Source: an uncultured Muribaculaceae bacterium
GTDB taxonomy: Bacteria; Bacteroidota; Bacteroidia; Bacteroidales; Muribaculaceae
Assembly (NCBI GenBank): GCA_910579185.1
Contig: CAJTTG010000002.1
Span: 124,001-188,000 of the forward strand
Direction: 5' to 3'
DNA: 64,000 nucleotides
In this document: one piece after another, positions 17,000-25,462 of the stretch
Layout of the letters: each line of letters begins with the position of its first letter
Numbering within the stretch: the first letter of the stretch is position 1
Translations under genes and position numbers: made by a program
Notes under the pieces: model-generated
Told to the model about the DNA's origin: nothing
What the model saw: only the letters and a program-made list of their open reading frames with translations
Database searches by the model: none

Positions 17000-17007
17000 C
17001 AAAGTTA
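17000..17007 (-). promoter_or_regulatory. -7 box of the CHU_C-uvrA operon
   Basis: TAACTTTG on the minus strand, 22 bases before the chosen ATG. No convincing -33 element is seen. Confidence 0.6.
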
Positions 17008-17048
17008 CTATATTTTCAACGATTTTTCCGTTGTTTTATTGCTGCTTT

Positions 17049-18065
17049 TCATTCGCTTTGCCAATCCGACAGGAAAGCAGTGGCTCGATCCACTGCACAC
17101 TGGAAGGCGGTCGGTTGTCCCGGGACTGTGATAAATAGGTGGACTGTCCCCGGAAACACCTCGTGATCAACGGCAATGCCATTCCCTCTGAGCCTGTCGC
17201 AGAATGCCGATCCCTGATCTCTCAATACATCCCGTTCAGCCCCGATTAGCAATGTCCGCGGTAGGGCGGATAGTTCCTCGTCCGATGCGGTTAGAGGCGA
17301 AATCAGAGGCTCTGTCTTTTGTCGTTCAGTGCGGTAGGCGCGGTTGAAGGCATCCATCTCTTTAGCCGGTAGTGCTGCCACCGATCCATATTCTGTCCAC
17401 GATCCGGCCGTTTCTCTGTCGGATAATGTGACCGGGTAGAACAGTATCATGGATCGGATCTTGTCTCGCCGGAGCATCGTGGATGCTATCGCGAGATTGC
17501 CCCCTGAGCTGTCGCCACCTATGGACACGAGTTCCGGACTTGAGCCATAGTCCGAGGCGTTGCCCCATATCATGTCAATGGCTTCTGTGATGAAATCGAG
17601 ACCTTCGGGATACGGGTGTTCGGGAGCCAGCGGATAGTCTATGGCCGCCACCATTGCTTTTCCGGTGGAGGCTATGGCTGCGCAGAATCGGGAGCAGCTG
17701 TTTATGCTTCCTACTGTCCATCCGCCTCCGTGGAGATATATGAGCAGTGGCAGAGGGGCTTCACTCTTGTGTCGGGATCTGAACAGTACTATCCTTGTGG
17801 ATAGTGAATCAGTCTCGACATTGGCCGGTATCTGTGGCTGCTTGTTGCGGCCATGGCGCACTTGCTGTAGTTTGCTATTGTCTCCGTCAATGGCAAGATT
17901 GATAGCCTCTACCCATATATCCGCCTGATCAGAAGGTATTGTACTGAGAAAATTGTCGGCTTCGTTGCACATTTTTTCCGCGATGGAGCCATCTGTTTTT
18001 GTTTCTGCCACGGATGCGGATGCGGCCACTACCGACATTAGTGTGATTATACAGCGGATTTTCAT
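17049..18065 (-). CDS. Exported alpha/beta-hydrolase (HSL-type esterase)
   Basis: A 338-residue serine hydrolase with a signal peptide (about 1-20). It carries the oxyanion-hole motif HGGG (112-115), the nucleophile motif GDSSGG (184-189, Ser186), a late Asp in ERDVLRDQG, and the catalytic His in GTVHLF. This is the hormone-sensitive-lipase/acetyl-esterase pattern (alpha/beta-hydrolase fold 3). It probably deacylates small esters or acetylated sugars in the periplasm; the substrate is not assignable. It has its own -7 box (18089-18096). Confidence 0.88.
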   Translation of the reverse strand: MKIRCIITLMSVVAASASVAETKTDGSIAEKMCNEADNFLSTIPSDQADIWVEAINLAIDGDNSKLQQVRHGRNKQPQIPANVETDSLSTRIVLFRSRHKSEAPLPLLIYLHGGGWTVGSINSCSRFCAAIASTGKAMVAAIDYPLAPEHPYPEGLDFITEAIDMIWGNASDYGSSPELVSIGGDSSGGNLAIASTMLRRDKIRSMILFYPVTLSDRETAGSWTEYGSVAALPAKEMDAFNRAYRTERQKTEPLISPLTASDEELSALPRTLLIGAERDVLRDQGSAFCDRLRGNGIAVDHEVFPGTVHLFITVPGQPTAFQCAVDRATAFLSDWQSE

Positions 18066-18088
18066 TTGAGGAATCTATGAACTGGCTG

Positions 18089-18096
18089 CAAAGATA
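18089..18096 (-). promoter_or_regulatory. -7 box of the esterase gene
   Basis: TATCTTTG on the minus strand, 23 bases before the start codon and inside the gap after the channel gene. The -33 element is unclear. Confidence 0.55.
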
Positions 18097-18108
18097 GCGA
18101 TTTTTGAG

Positions 18109-18831
18109 TTACTGGTTAGTGTTCGCTTTTGTATCAGTGCCATCGCCTCGTTGCCGGGCGAACGCATGAGTGAAGTAGACGGTGAACACCGGAAACAGGA
18201 TAAGCCCCTCGGCCGACAGGACAACGCCGATTGCTTTCCCGGTAGCTGTGACCGGATTCACATTGGAGCCGCACGTGGTCATCTGCATCACGGAATACCA
18301 CAGCGACTGCCAGTAGTTGTAGACTCCGGAGTTGACCGGCGATTCTTCTACATAGAACATCAGGCTCAGGAAATAGAGCGTGGCGACGAGCATGATGATA
18401 TAGCCGCCGAACATACTCGTAATCCAGTTTTTCGACATTATATCCCAGGTTATGGCAAGCACGTATGCCGCGCGTATCATCGGTACGAATCTGAGAAGAT
18501 AGGCCACTTGGCCGTCAATATGGATGCCGAGATGGTGCAGGATGGTGGTATAGGGGATGCAGACTATGATGAACACCAGATTGCGCAGCAGGAAGTGGAG
18601 CTTGCGTGGCGAGAGCATCCATTCTGCAAAAATCTCTATCTCAAAGAATAGGCAGATCCACATCTGCACTTTCAGATACTGCTCGGATGTGACAAACGAT
18701 ACGTTGAGCATAGTGTCGTAGGTGATATAGGCTATCAGACCTAACGCTCCGCCCAGAACGAGAATGTGCAGCACAGGGAGTAGCCTCCTGCGCAGTGATT
18801 CTTCAATCTGTTTTAGTGAAACGGATCCCAT
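18109..18831 (-). CDS. Potassium-channel-like six-helix membrane protein with an atypical filter
   Basis: A 240-residue protein with about six hydrophobic helices and a pore-helix segment (YNYWQSLWYSVMQMTTCGSN) before the last helix, as in voltage-gated-like ion channels. The fourth helix region contains LLRFVPMIRAAYVL, with three arginines, recalling a weak voltage sensor. The selectivity filter position (185-190) reads TTCGSN instead of the canonical TVGYG. Whether it conducts potassium is therefore uncertain. Its start is 53 bases after the rlmB stop; it may be the tail of the recN-rlmB transcript. Confidence 0.8.
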   Translation of the reverse strand: MGSVSLKQIEESLRRRLLPVLHILVLGGALGLIAYITYDTMLNVSFVTSEQYLKVQMWICLFFEIEIFAEWMLSPRKLHFLLRNLVFIIVCIPYTTILHHLGIHIDGQVAYLLRFVPMIRAAYVLAITWDIMSKNWITSMFGGYIIMLVATLYFLSLMFYVEESPVNSGVYNYWQSLWYSVMQMTTCGSNVNPVTATGKAIGVVLSAEGLILFPVFTVYFTHAFARQRGDGTDTKANTNQ

Positions 18832-18883
18832 GGACGTTGCGGTATTGGTTTGTTACTACAACGTCTGTATGGGGCAAACTGTT

Positions 18884-19639
18884 TCAGATCACCTCCATGT
18901 CGGCCTGGAGTCGCTGACGCACCACTTCGTAGATCAGTACTCCGGCCGCAACCGATACGTTGAGCGATTCTATGTTGCCGAACATCGGGATCGAGACAAA
19001 GGTGTCGCATTGACGGAGAACATCCGCAGATATGCCGGTATCCTCTGCGCCGAGAACCAGTGCTGTCGGGACTGTGTAGTCGGTGGTTGTGTAGTTGATA
19101 TCCGCTTTTTCCGACACGGCTACTATCTTGTAGCCCGAGTCTTTGAGCAGTCTGATGGCAGAGAGGGTAGAGGCTTCGCGACACACGGGAATATGGTGCA
19201 GGGCACCGGCGGATGTCTTGATGGCATCGCCGCCTACGCTTACGCTTCCATGGCGTGGTATGACAATCGCGTCTACTCCGGCACATTCGCATGTTCTGGC
19301 TATAGCCCCGAAGTTGCGGACGTCGGTGATGCCGTCGAGCACAACTATGAACGGCAGCACTCCGGCTTCGAACAGCTGAGGCACGAGATGGTCAAGTCTA
19401 TGGTATTCAACTGCGCTCATCATGGCTATGACGCCCTGATGGTTCTTGCGTGTGATGCGGTTCAGACGTTCGCCCGGCACGCGCTGTACAACGATTCTGT
19501 GCTGTCTCGTCAGTTCAAGAAGCTCTGCGGCGAGATCGCCGGTCAGGTCTTTCTTCATCATGATCTTGTCGATCTCTTTTCCGGCCTCTATGGCCTCGAT
19601 AACGGCTCTGATGCCGAAGATATAGTCGGTGGGCTGCAT
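18884..19639 (-). CDS. rlmB: 23S rRNA 2'-O-ribose methyltransferase, RlmB/TrmH (SpoU) family
   Basis: A 251-residue SPOUT-fold methyltransferase that methylates a guanosine ribose in 23S rRNA (G2251 in E. coli) using S-adenosylmethionine. The N-terminal substrate-binding domain starts MQPTDYIFGIRAVIEAI. SpoU motifs are LDGITDVRNFGAIARTCECAG in part (motif 1), ALVLGAEDTGIS (motif 2) and IPMFGNIESLNVSVAAGVLIYE in part (motif 3). The start at 19639 (residue M27 of the longest frame) is chosen because it begins at the domain and lies just after the recN stop at 19656. Confidence 0.93.
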   Translation of the reverse strand: MQPTDYIFGIRAVIEAIEAGKEIDKIMMKKDLTGDLAAELLELTRQHRIVVQRVPGERLNRITRKNHQGVIAMMSAVEYHRLDHLVPQLFEAGVLPFIVVLDGITDVRNFGAIARTCECAGVDAIVIPRHGSVSVGGDAIKTSAGALHHIPVCREASTLSAIRLLKDSGYKIVAVSEKADINYTTTDYTVPTALVLGAEDTGISADVLRQCDTFVSIPMFGNIESLNVSVAAGVLIYEVVRQRLQADMEVI

Positions 19640-19655
19640 TGTTGTTAGAGTATGT

Positions 19656-21320
19656 TTACTTTTGGGTAAGCAGTGTGGTGGCTGTGGCTCTTGCCGCGGC
19701 GTTGTTGGGATCGCCACTCAGCATCAGGGCCAGTTCGCCGATACGCTGTTCGGGGGTTAGACGGATTATGTTGGTGTGTGTGGATGTCTCGTCATCCTCT
19801 TTGTAGACTTTGAAATGGCTGCTCCCTCGGGAGGCAACCTGTGGCAGATGGGTGATGGTGATAACCTGCATGTTGTCCGACATTTGGCTCATCATCCGCC
19901 CCATTCGTGAGGCTACATCGCCGGAAACGCCTGTGTCAACTTCATCGAATATGATGGTGGGGAGCTCAAACAGCGATGCCACAATGGACTTGACCGAAAG
20001 CATCAACCGGGAGATCTCGCCGCCGGAAGCCGCTCCGCTGATAGGGATGGGCTCTTGGCTCTTGTTGAAGGCGAAACGGAATTCAACGTTGTCTATGCCG
20101 TCGGGGCCGAGATCTGATTTGGCTACATCGATCACACATCGCAGATTTTTCATGCCGAGTGGCATTGCGGTTTCCGTGAGGGTTGCCGCGAATTTTTCTG
20201 CGGCTTGCTGCCTATGGGTCGATATCTCGCGTGCCGCTTCCAGCGCGCGTTTGTGGGCTGAACGCACTTCGTGTTCAAGTTCCGTCAGTACGTTTTTGCT
20301 GTCGGCAAGCGCGTCAAGACGTGAACGTAGGTTCTCTCGGATAGCCGCCAGCTCCGCGTCGCTGTCAACAGAATGTTTGCGCATGAGCGTGCGGATACGG
20401 TCTATTCGTTTTTCAACGAAATCAATATCCTCCTGTGATGCTGTTGCCGTTTCGGAGTTCAGATCGGTTATGGTCTCGGCTATGTCGTTAAGCTCGATCC
20501 CTACGGCCTCCAGACGTTCATTGATCCTGTCGTCGTCGGAGAATAGGTTTTCGATCTCCGCGCAGGTGTCCTGTAGCTTGCGTAGCTGCGACAGTATGCT
20601 CGTATGTCCCTCGCTGATGGTTTCGGAGGCTTCGGTCAGATATGCCCGTAGTTCGGTCTGGCTCGACATGGTTTCAAGCTCTGTCTCCAGTTCCTGTAGT
20701 TCGCCGGCCTTTGGATCAAGTTCGTCAAGCTGCTGGAGTTGGAATTCCATGAACTCGGCATTATCGCGGTCGCGGACAAGGGCGCTCTTTGTCGATTTGA
20801 ATCTGCGCATGGCCGATTTCAGATCGGCGTATAGCCCGGCGTATGTTTCCAGCCGCTCTCCGTTTCCGGCTATCGCGTCGATAATGCGCAGTTGAAACTG
20901 GGGTTCTGATAGGAGCTGGTTCTGGTGTTGCGAATGGATGTCTATGAGCATGCGCCCCACCTGTTGCATGGCTGTAAGGGTGACAGGTGAATCGTTGATG
21001 AATGCACGTGAACGTCCCGATGGCGACAGTTCGCGGCGTAAGATCATCTGTTCTTCATCCCATTCAATATCGTTTTCGCGGCAGTAGGTCGATAGTGTGG
21101 TGTTGCATGCCACATTGAATTTTGCCTCTATCACGGATTTGCTGTCGCTTCGGGCTATGGTTCGGCTGTCGGCCCGGCCGCCTAAGAGAAGTCCGAGCGC
21201 ACCGAGTATGATCGATTTTCCGGCTCCTGTTTCGCCGGTGATGATATTCAATCCTTTGTTGAATTCAATGTCGATTGAATCGATCAGTGCATAATTGGAT
21301 ATGTGGAGTGATTCTAACAT
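19656..21320 (-). CDS. recN: DNA repair protein RecN
   Basis: A 554-residue SMC-like ATPase for recombinational repair of double-strand breaks. It has N-terminal Walker A (GETGAGKSIILGALGLLLGG in part), a central long coiled coil rich in Glu and Leu (about 150-380), and a C-terminal ABC signature ASGGEISRLMLSVKSI with Walker B TIIFDEVDTGVSG. Length is typical. It sits in a conserved Bacteroidales order: dnaN, exonuclease, coaBC, DUF4835, recN, rlmB. It starts 11 bases after the DUF4835 stop. Confidence 0.97.
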   Translation of the reverse strand: MLESLHISNYALIDSIDIEFNKGLNIITGETGAGKSIILGALGLLLGGRADSRTIARSDSKSVIEAKFNVACNTTLSTYCRENDIEWDEEQMILRRELSPSGRSRAFINDSPVTLTAMQQVGRMLIDIHSQHQNQLLSEPQFQLRIIDAIAGNGERLETYAGLYADLKSAMRRFKSTKSALVRDRDNAEFMEFQLQQLDELDPKAGELQELETELETMSSQTELRAYLTEASETISEGHTSILSQLRKLQDTCAEIENLFSDDDRINERLEAVGIELNDIAETITDLNSETATASQEDIDFVEKRIDRIRTLMRKHSVDSDAELAAIRENLRSRLDALADSKNVLTELEHEVRSAHKRALEAAREISTHRQQAAEKFAATLTETAMPLGMKNLRCVIDVAKSDLGPDGIDNVEFRFAFNKSQEPIPISGAASGGEISRLMLSVKSIVASLFELPTIIFDEVDTGVSGDVASRMGRMMSQMSDNMQVITITHLPQVASRGSSHFKVYKEDDETSTHTNIIRLTPEQRIGELALMLSGDPNNAAARATATTLLTQK

Positions 21321-21331
21321 CGGATCTTCTT

Positions 21332-22255
21332 TTATCTTGTGGCTGGTGGATTCTTGATATCGTTCAGTCTTCCTTGATCTGTCGGATACAGGGTGGTCAG
21401 TAGGTCGTAGACATCATCGCGTTCCGATTGCGAGCCCTTGCTGTATATGTTTATGAGTTCGTCAAGTTTGGCATCGTGCCACATGTTGAGAACAACGGAC
21501 ATCGGTTGCTTCTGATTGATCTGACGCAGCGTCTCGAGCGATCGGGTGATGGTGGCTCGTCCTTTATCCGGACCGACCGACATTTCGTCAAGACCGCGGC
21601 GGTGGTAGGTATAGATCATGTCACGTACAGATTCGGTCGACGGATCCTGGAAGGCGTTCATGATGGCCCAGCGGTTGCGGTTGTCCTCAAAGGCTTTCCA
21701 GCCCGTCTCGCCGGCCGATTGTGCCAGTTGGACTATGGTCGACAGTCGGTCGAGATATTCCTGGCCTCCACGGGAGGAAAAGGAATCGAAATCAACCGTC
21801 AGTATCAGATAGGCATAGAAATTCAGTATCGCCGTCAGGTTGCTCTCCATTGTGGTTTCGGAGAACACAAGCGGCTCATGTTCCTGATAGCTGAACTCTA
21901 TCTTCGTGTCCTTGAGATTGATAAGGGTGGTTGTGTAAGAGCTGTTGTAGACCGGGCGTGTCGACTGTACCTGTAGATCTCCTTTGATCACATCATCGGC
22001 ATATTCCCTGACCGTCAGGAACAGACGGCATTCTATCTTTTCGTTTGGCGAGAATTGGGCGGATGTGAATTTGGTGGTGTTCATATAGTCGTTGATCGCC
22101 TGCTGCAGGTTCTCGAACACATGCTCTGAGCCGGATATATTGTCGGCGTTGATCTCCACCGAGCAGTTGAGTTCCTGCGAATGGACATCGGCCGGACGCA
22201 TGATGGCGCTCAGCAAAACGGCTCCGAGGGAGTATGTCAGTTTCCGCAGGTTCAT
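21332..22255 (-). CDS. DUF4835 family exported protein
   Basis: A 307-residue protein with a signal peptide (about 1-26, ending VHSQ) and a DUF4835 domain. It begins ELNCSVEINADNISGSEHVF and contains the conserved LNFYAYLILTVDFDSFS segment. The family is confined to Bacteroidota and is nearly always found between coaBC and recN. Its function is unknown. A role in the envelope, possibly related to secretion, is only inference. The 18-base gap after coaBC suggests one transcript. Confidence 0.9.
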   Translation of the reverse strand: MNLRKLTYSLGAVLLSAIMRPADVHSQELNCSVEINADNISGSEHVFENLQQAINDYMNTTKFTSAQFSPNEKIECRLFLTVREYADDVIKGDLQVQSTRPVYNSSYTTTLINLKDTKIEFSYQEHEPLVFSETTMESNLTAILNFYAYLILTVDFDSFSSRGGQEYLDRLSTIVQLAQSAGETGWKAFEDNRNRWAIMNAFQDPSTESVRDMIYTYHRRGLDEMSVGPDKGRATITRSLETLRQINQKQPMSVVLNMWHDAKLDELINIYSKGSQSERDDVYDLLTTLYPTDQGRLNDIKNPPATR

Positions 22256-22273
22256 ATCCTGTATTATATGCTT

Positions 22274-23479
22274 TTAGCTTTTATGTATTTCTGTGATAGC
22301 TTGCATTATCTCACGGGCAACTTCCGTTTTCTGCATGAGCGGCAGTGTTTTGGATTCGCCGTCGGGTTGGATCATGGTGACTATGTTGGTGTCCGTGCCG
22401 AAACCGGCACCGGGATCCGACAGGGAGTTGAGCACTATCATGTCAAGGTTCTTGCTCCTGATCTTCCGTTCGGCGTTTGCCTTGCCATTGTCTGTCTCAA
22501 GTGCGAATCCTACAAGGGTCTGTCCCTCTCTCTTCATCTGGCCGAGGGTGGCGGCGATGTCGGGATTCTTGACAAGGCGTATGGTCGGTATCTCGTCTGT
22601 CTCGCGTTTGATCTTGTGGTCGTGGGGATCTGCCGGAGCGTAGTCTGCAACAGCCGCACACATTATGGCGATGTCTGAACCCGGGAAGTGTTCAACGGCG
22701 GCATCGCGCATCTGACATGCCGATTCAACGTTGACAACCTCCACTGTCCTTTCATTAGGTTTGATGGCAACAGGGCCGCTGATCAGCGTCACTTCTGCGC
22801 CCATCCGTGCCGCGGCATCGGCTAAGGCGTAACCCATCTTGCCCGTTGAGAAATTGCCTATGAAGCGGACTGGATCTATACGCTCGTATGTCGGACCGGC
22901 GGTCAGCAGCACCTTCTTTCCGGCCAATGGCTTGTCGGTGGCAAAGAATTGCTCCAGCACTTCCACTATCTTCTCGGGTTCTTCCATCCGGCCTTTCCCT
23001 ATCAGATGGCTTGCGAGTTCGCCGCTGGCCGGTTCGATTATATGGTTGCCGTAGCTGCGGAGGGTTTCGATGTTTCGTGTGGTGGAGGGGTGAGCCATCA
23101 TGTCGAGATCCATTGCCGGTGCCACGAATACTGGTGCTTTGGCCGATAGATAGGTGGTCACGAGCATGTTGTCGGCGATCCCGTTGGCCATCTTGCCGAT
23201 GGTGCATGCGGTGGCCGGGGCTATGACCATGGCATCGGCCCAGAGGCCTATGTCTACATGGCTGTTCCATTGGCCCGTGTTGGCGGTGAAGAAGTCGCAG
23301 ATTACGGGCTTGCCGGTCAGTGCTGAAAGGGTCACCGGGGTGATGAATTCTTTGCCGGAAGGCGTGATCACAACCTGCACTTCCGCGCCGCGCTTCACGA
23401 GCAGACGGATAAGTGTGGCCGATTTATAGGCGGCGATACCGCCTGTGATTCCGAGTACGATATGCTTTCCCTTTAGCAT
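22274..23479 (-). CDS. coaBC: Bifunctional phosphopantothenoylcysteine decarboxylase/synthase
   Basis: A 401-residue bifunctional enzyme for steps 2 and 3 of coenzyme A synthesis from 4'-phosphopantothenate. The N-terminal CoaC flavoprotein domain begins MLKGKHIVLGITGGIAAYKS. It includes the histidine-containing NSHVDIGLWADAMVIAPATA and the PAMDLDMM motif. The C-terminal CoaB domain has VLLTAGPTYERIDPVRFIGN in part, CAAVADYAP and the conserved K-x-K-R region DHKIKRETDEIPTIRLVKNPDI in part. The start at 23479 replaces a longer frame that would overlap the exonuclease gene upstream. Confidence 0.96.
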   Translation of the reverse strand: MLKGKHIVLGITGGIAAYKSATLIRLLVKRGAEVQVVITPSGKEFITPVTLSALTGKPVICDFFTANTGQWNSHVDIGLWADAMVIAPATACTIGKMANGIADNMLVTTYLSAKAPVFVAPAMDLDMMAHPSTTRNIETLRSYGNHIIEPASGELASHLIGKGRMEEPEKIVEVLEQFFATDKPLAGKKVLLTAGPTYERIDPVRFIGNFSTGKMGYALADAAARMGAEVTLISGPVAIKPNERTVEVVNVESACQMRDAAVEHFPGSDIAIMCAAVADYAPADPHDHKIKRETDEIPTIRLVKNPDIAATLGQMKREGQTLVGFALETDNGKANAERKIRSKNLDMIVLNSLSDPGAGFGTDTNIVTMIQPDGESKTLPLMQKTEVAREIMQAITEIHKS

Positions 23480-23493
23480 GGATTGATGTTCTC

Positions 23494-24270
23494 TTACTTG
23501 TTTGACGACTTCTTGACTCTCAGCATCACAACAGCGAAACAATCCTTTGTGTTCTGGGGAAAATCGCCCTGCATGATCCATCCGTAATATCCCGTATCGG
23601 TCTTCAGTACTTCTTCCGCAAGGTGTCCCTTGTATTTGCCGAAATTGATCACTTCCCTGCGCTGGTCGTCATAGATAAGGCGTCCGGCGAAATCAACCAT
23701 GTTGGAGTATGTGGAATACTCTGACAGGGCTTTCATGTCGTTGGGCAGGTCGTTGTAACGGTCGAGCTGCGCTTTCAGCACTTCGTAGGTCGCACGGGTG
23801 TCGGCGTTGGCCGAGTGGGCGTCCTCAAGGTTGCTGCCGCAGTAGAATTTGTAGGCGGCCGAGAGGGTGCGTTGCTCTTTCTTGTGGAAAATGGTCTGCA
23901 CGTCGATGAACCTTGTGCGCGACAGATCGAGTGTCACTCCGGCTCTGTGGAATTCCTCCAACAGCAGTGGGACGTCGAAGCGGTTGCTGTTGAAACCGGC
24001 TATGTCGGAATCGGCAAACAGCTCGGCAAGCGATTTGGCTATCTGGCGGAAGGTAGGTTCATTGGCTACATCTTCGTTGGTGATATGATGGATCGCTGTG
24101 GCTTCCGCCGGAATGGGAATTTCGGGATTGACGCGGCGCGTCTTCTCGATCTCTTGGCCGTCGGGCATCACTTTTATTATTGAGATCTCCACAATCCGGT
24201 CGTGGGTCACGTTGGTGCCGGTGGTCTCAAGATCGAAAAATACTATAGGTTTGGTCAGGTTGAGTTCCAT
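23494..24270 (-). CDS. DnaQ-like 3'-5' exonuclease
   Basis: A 258-residue DEDDh-type 3'-5' exonuclease similar to the proofreading epsilon subunit of DNA polymerase III. Catalytic residues are visible in FFDLETTG (Asp and Glu), FNSNRFDVPLL (Asp) and HSANADTRATYEV (His and Asp). After the exonuclease domain (about 1-175) a short C-terminal module, INFGKYKGHLAEEVL ... YYGWIM, resembles DUF3820. It lies between dnaN and coaBC in the standard Bacteroidales arrangement, which supports a replication role. Confidence 0.92.
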   Translation of the reverse strand: MELNLTKPIVFFDLETTGTNVTHDRIVEISIIKVMPDGQEIEKTRRVNPEIPIPAEATAIHHITNEDVANEPTFRQIAKSLAELFADSDIAGFNSNRFDVPLLLEEFHRAGVTLDLSRTRFIDVQTIFHKKEQRTLSAAYKFYCGSNLEDAHSANADTRATYEVLKAQLDRYNDLPNDMKALSEYSTYSNMVDFAGRLIYDDQRREVINFGKYKGHLAEEVLKTDTGYYGWIMQGDFPQNTKDCFAVVMLRVKKSSNK

Positions 24271-24286
24271 TTGTCAGTATGTGGGA

Positions 24287-25414
24287 TTAGTCGGCGATGT
24301 TCATCGGCATCAGGATCATCAGCAATTCGCAGTCGGTGTCGTTGTCCGAGGGTAGGCAAAGTGCCGGACGCGACGGATCGGCGATCTTGAAGGTGACATC
24401 GGATGTGCCGAATGTCGATAGGATCTCTATCAGATACAGGCTGGAGAAACCCATGCGCATCTCGGGGCCGTCATAGCTGCATGGAACGGATTCCCAGCCG
24501 GAGGTGCCGAATGAGTTGTCGGATGCACGCAGGGTGACTTTATCGGGTGCGAAGTTGAATTTCACGAGGCCACCGCCTTCGTCGCCAAACACGGCTACAC
24601 GGCGTACTGAGGTCAGGAACGACTGGCGGTCAACGGTCAGTGTGTACGGGTTGTTCTGGGGGATGACGCGGTTGTAGTCGGGGAAGTTGCCTTTGATCAG
24701 ACGGCAGTCGAATGTGAAGGAGGGCGATTCAAACAGCACTGATGTTGAGTTGACACGTACTTTTATGTCGTCTTCTTTGGAGAATACGTTTTTCAGCACG
24801 GCTGCACCTTTGACGGGAAGGATGAATGAGCAGCTCACACCCGGTTGATTGGTGTTGTTGGTGTAGCGGACAAGTTTACGGGTATCGGTGGCCACGAAAA
24901 CTATGCCTTCCGGTTTGACATCCCATAGGATACCCATCATCTGCGGACGGATCTCGTCGTTGCCCACTGCAAAGAGGGTATTTTCGATTCCTTTGAGTGC
25001 CTGCTGGGCGGTGCATGTGAATTCGATGCTGTCGCCCTGTGCTTCTGGTGCTATACGGTCGGGATATTCCATGCCGTTGATGGCAACGGTGTTGTAGCGG
25101 CCGTTGCTGTAGCTTATCTCGATCTCGAAGTTCTCGTCGTTGATGTTGAACTCGATTCCTTGATCGGGAAGCTCTTTGAAGAGTTCCACGATGCGGCGTG
25201 CGTCAAGACAGAAGCGGCCGCTTCCCTCGGCATCGGCAACCTGCAGGCGGCCAACAAGTGAGTTTTCCATGTCGGCGGCTTTGATGATCAGGGTGTCATC
25301 TTCGAGTATGAACAGGAAGTTGTTGAGGATCTGCATCGTGTTCTTGGCATTGATAATCTTGCTCACTGCCGACACGTAGTTGTAGAGTGTCTTGCTCGAT
25401 ACGTTGAATTTCAT
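24287..25414 (-). CDS. dnaN: DNA polymerase III beta sliding clamp
   Basis: A 375-residue clamp that forms a dimeric ring tethering DNA polymerase III to DNA. It begins MKFNVSSKTLYNYVSAVSKI and shows the three topologically repeated domains, with a C-terminal hydrophobic pocket region ending LMILMPMNIAD (the family's M-P-M/L-R position). Length is typical. It starts 48 bases after the mrcA stop with no promoter visible in the gap, so it may be read from the mrcA transcript or from a promoter inside mrcA. It is far from dnaA (37062), as is common in Bacteroidota. Confidence 0.97.
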   Translation of the reverse strand: MKFNVSSKTLYNYVSAVSKIINAKNTMQILNNFLFILEDDTLIIKAADMENSLVGRLQVADAEGSGRFCLDARRIVELFKELPDQGIEFNINDENFEIEISYSNGRYNTVAINGMEYPDRIAPEAQGDSIEFTCTAQQALKGIENTLFAVGNDEIRPQMMGILWDVKPEGIVFVATDTRKLVRYTNNTNQPGVSCSFILPVKGAAVLKNVFSKEDDIKVRVNSTSVLFESPSFTFDCRLIKGNFPDYNRVIPQNNPYTLTVDRQSFLTSVRRVAVFGDEGGGLVKFNFAPDKVTLRASDNSFGTSGWESVPCSYDGPEMRMGFSSLYLIEILSTFGTSDVTFKIADPSRPALCLPSDNDTDCELLMILMPMNIAD

Positions 25415-25462
25415 TGTTGGCTTATGTTTTAGTTGTTATTATTCAATTTGTTGTGGGGTGGA

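Noticed and set aside
19810..20895. 361-residue open frame on the plus strand
   Set aside because: It lies wholly antisense to recN, is rich in Ser/Arg as expected from reverse reading of a coiled coil, and has no family or promoter.
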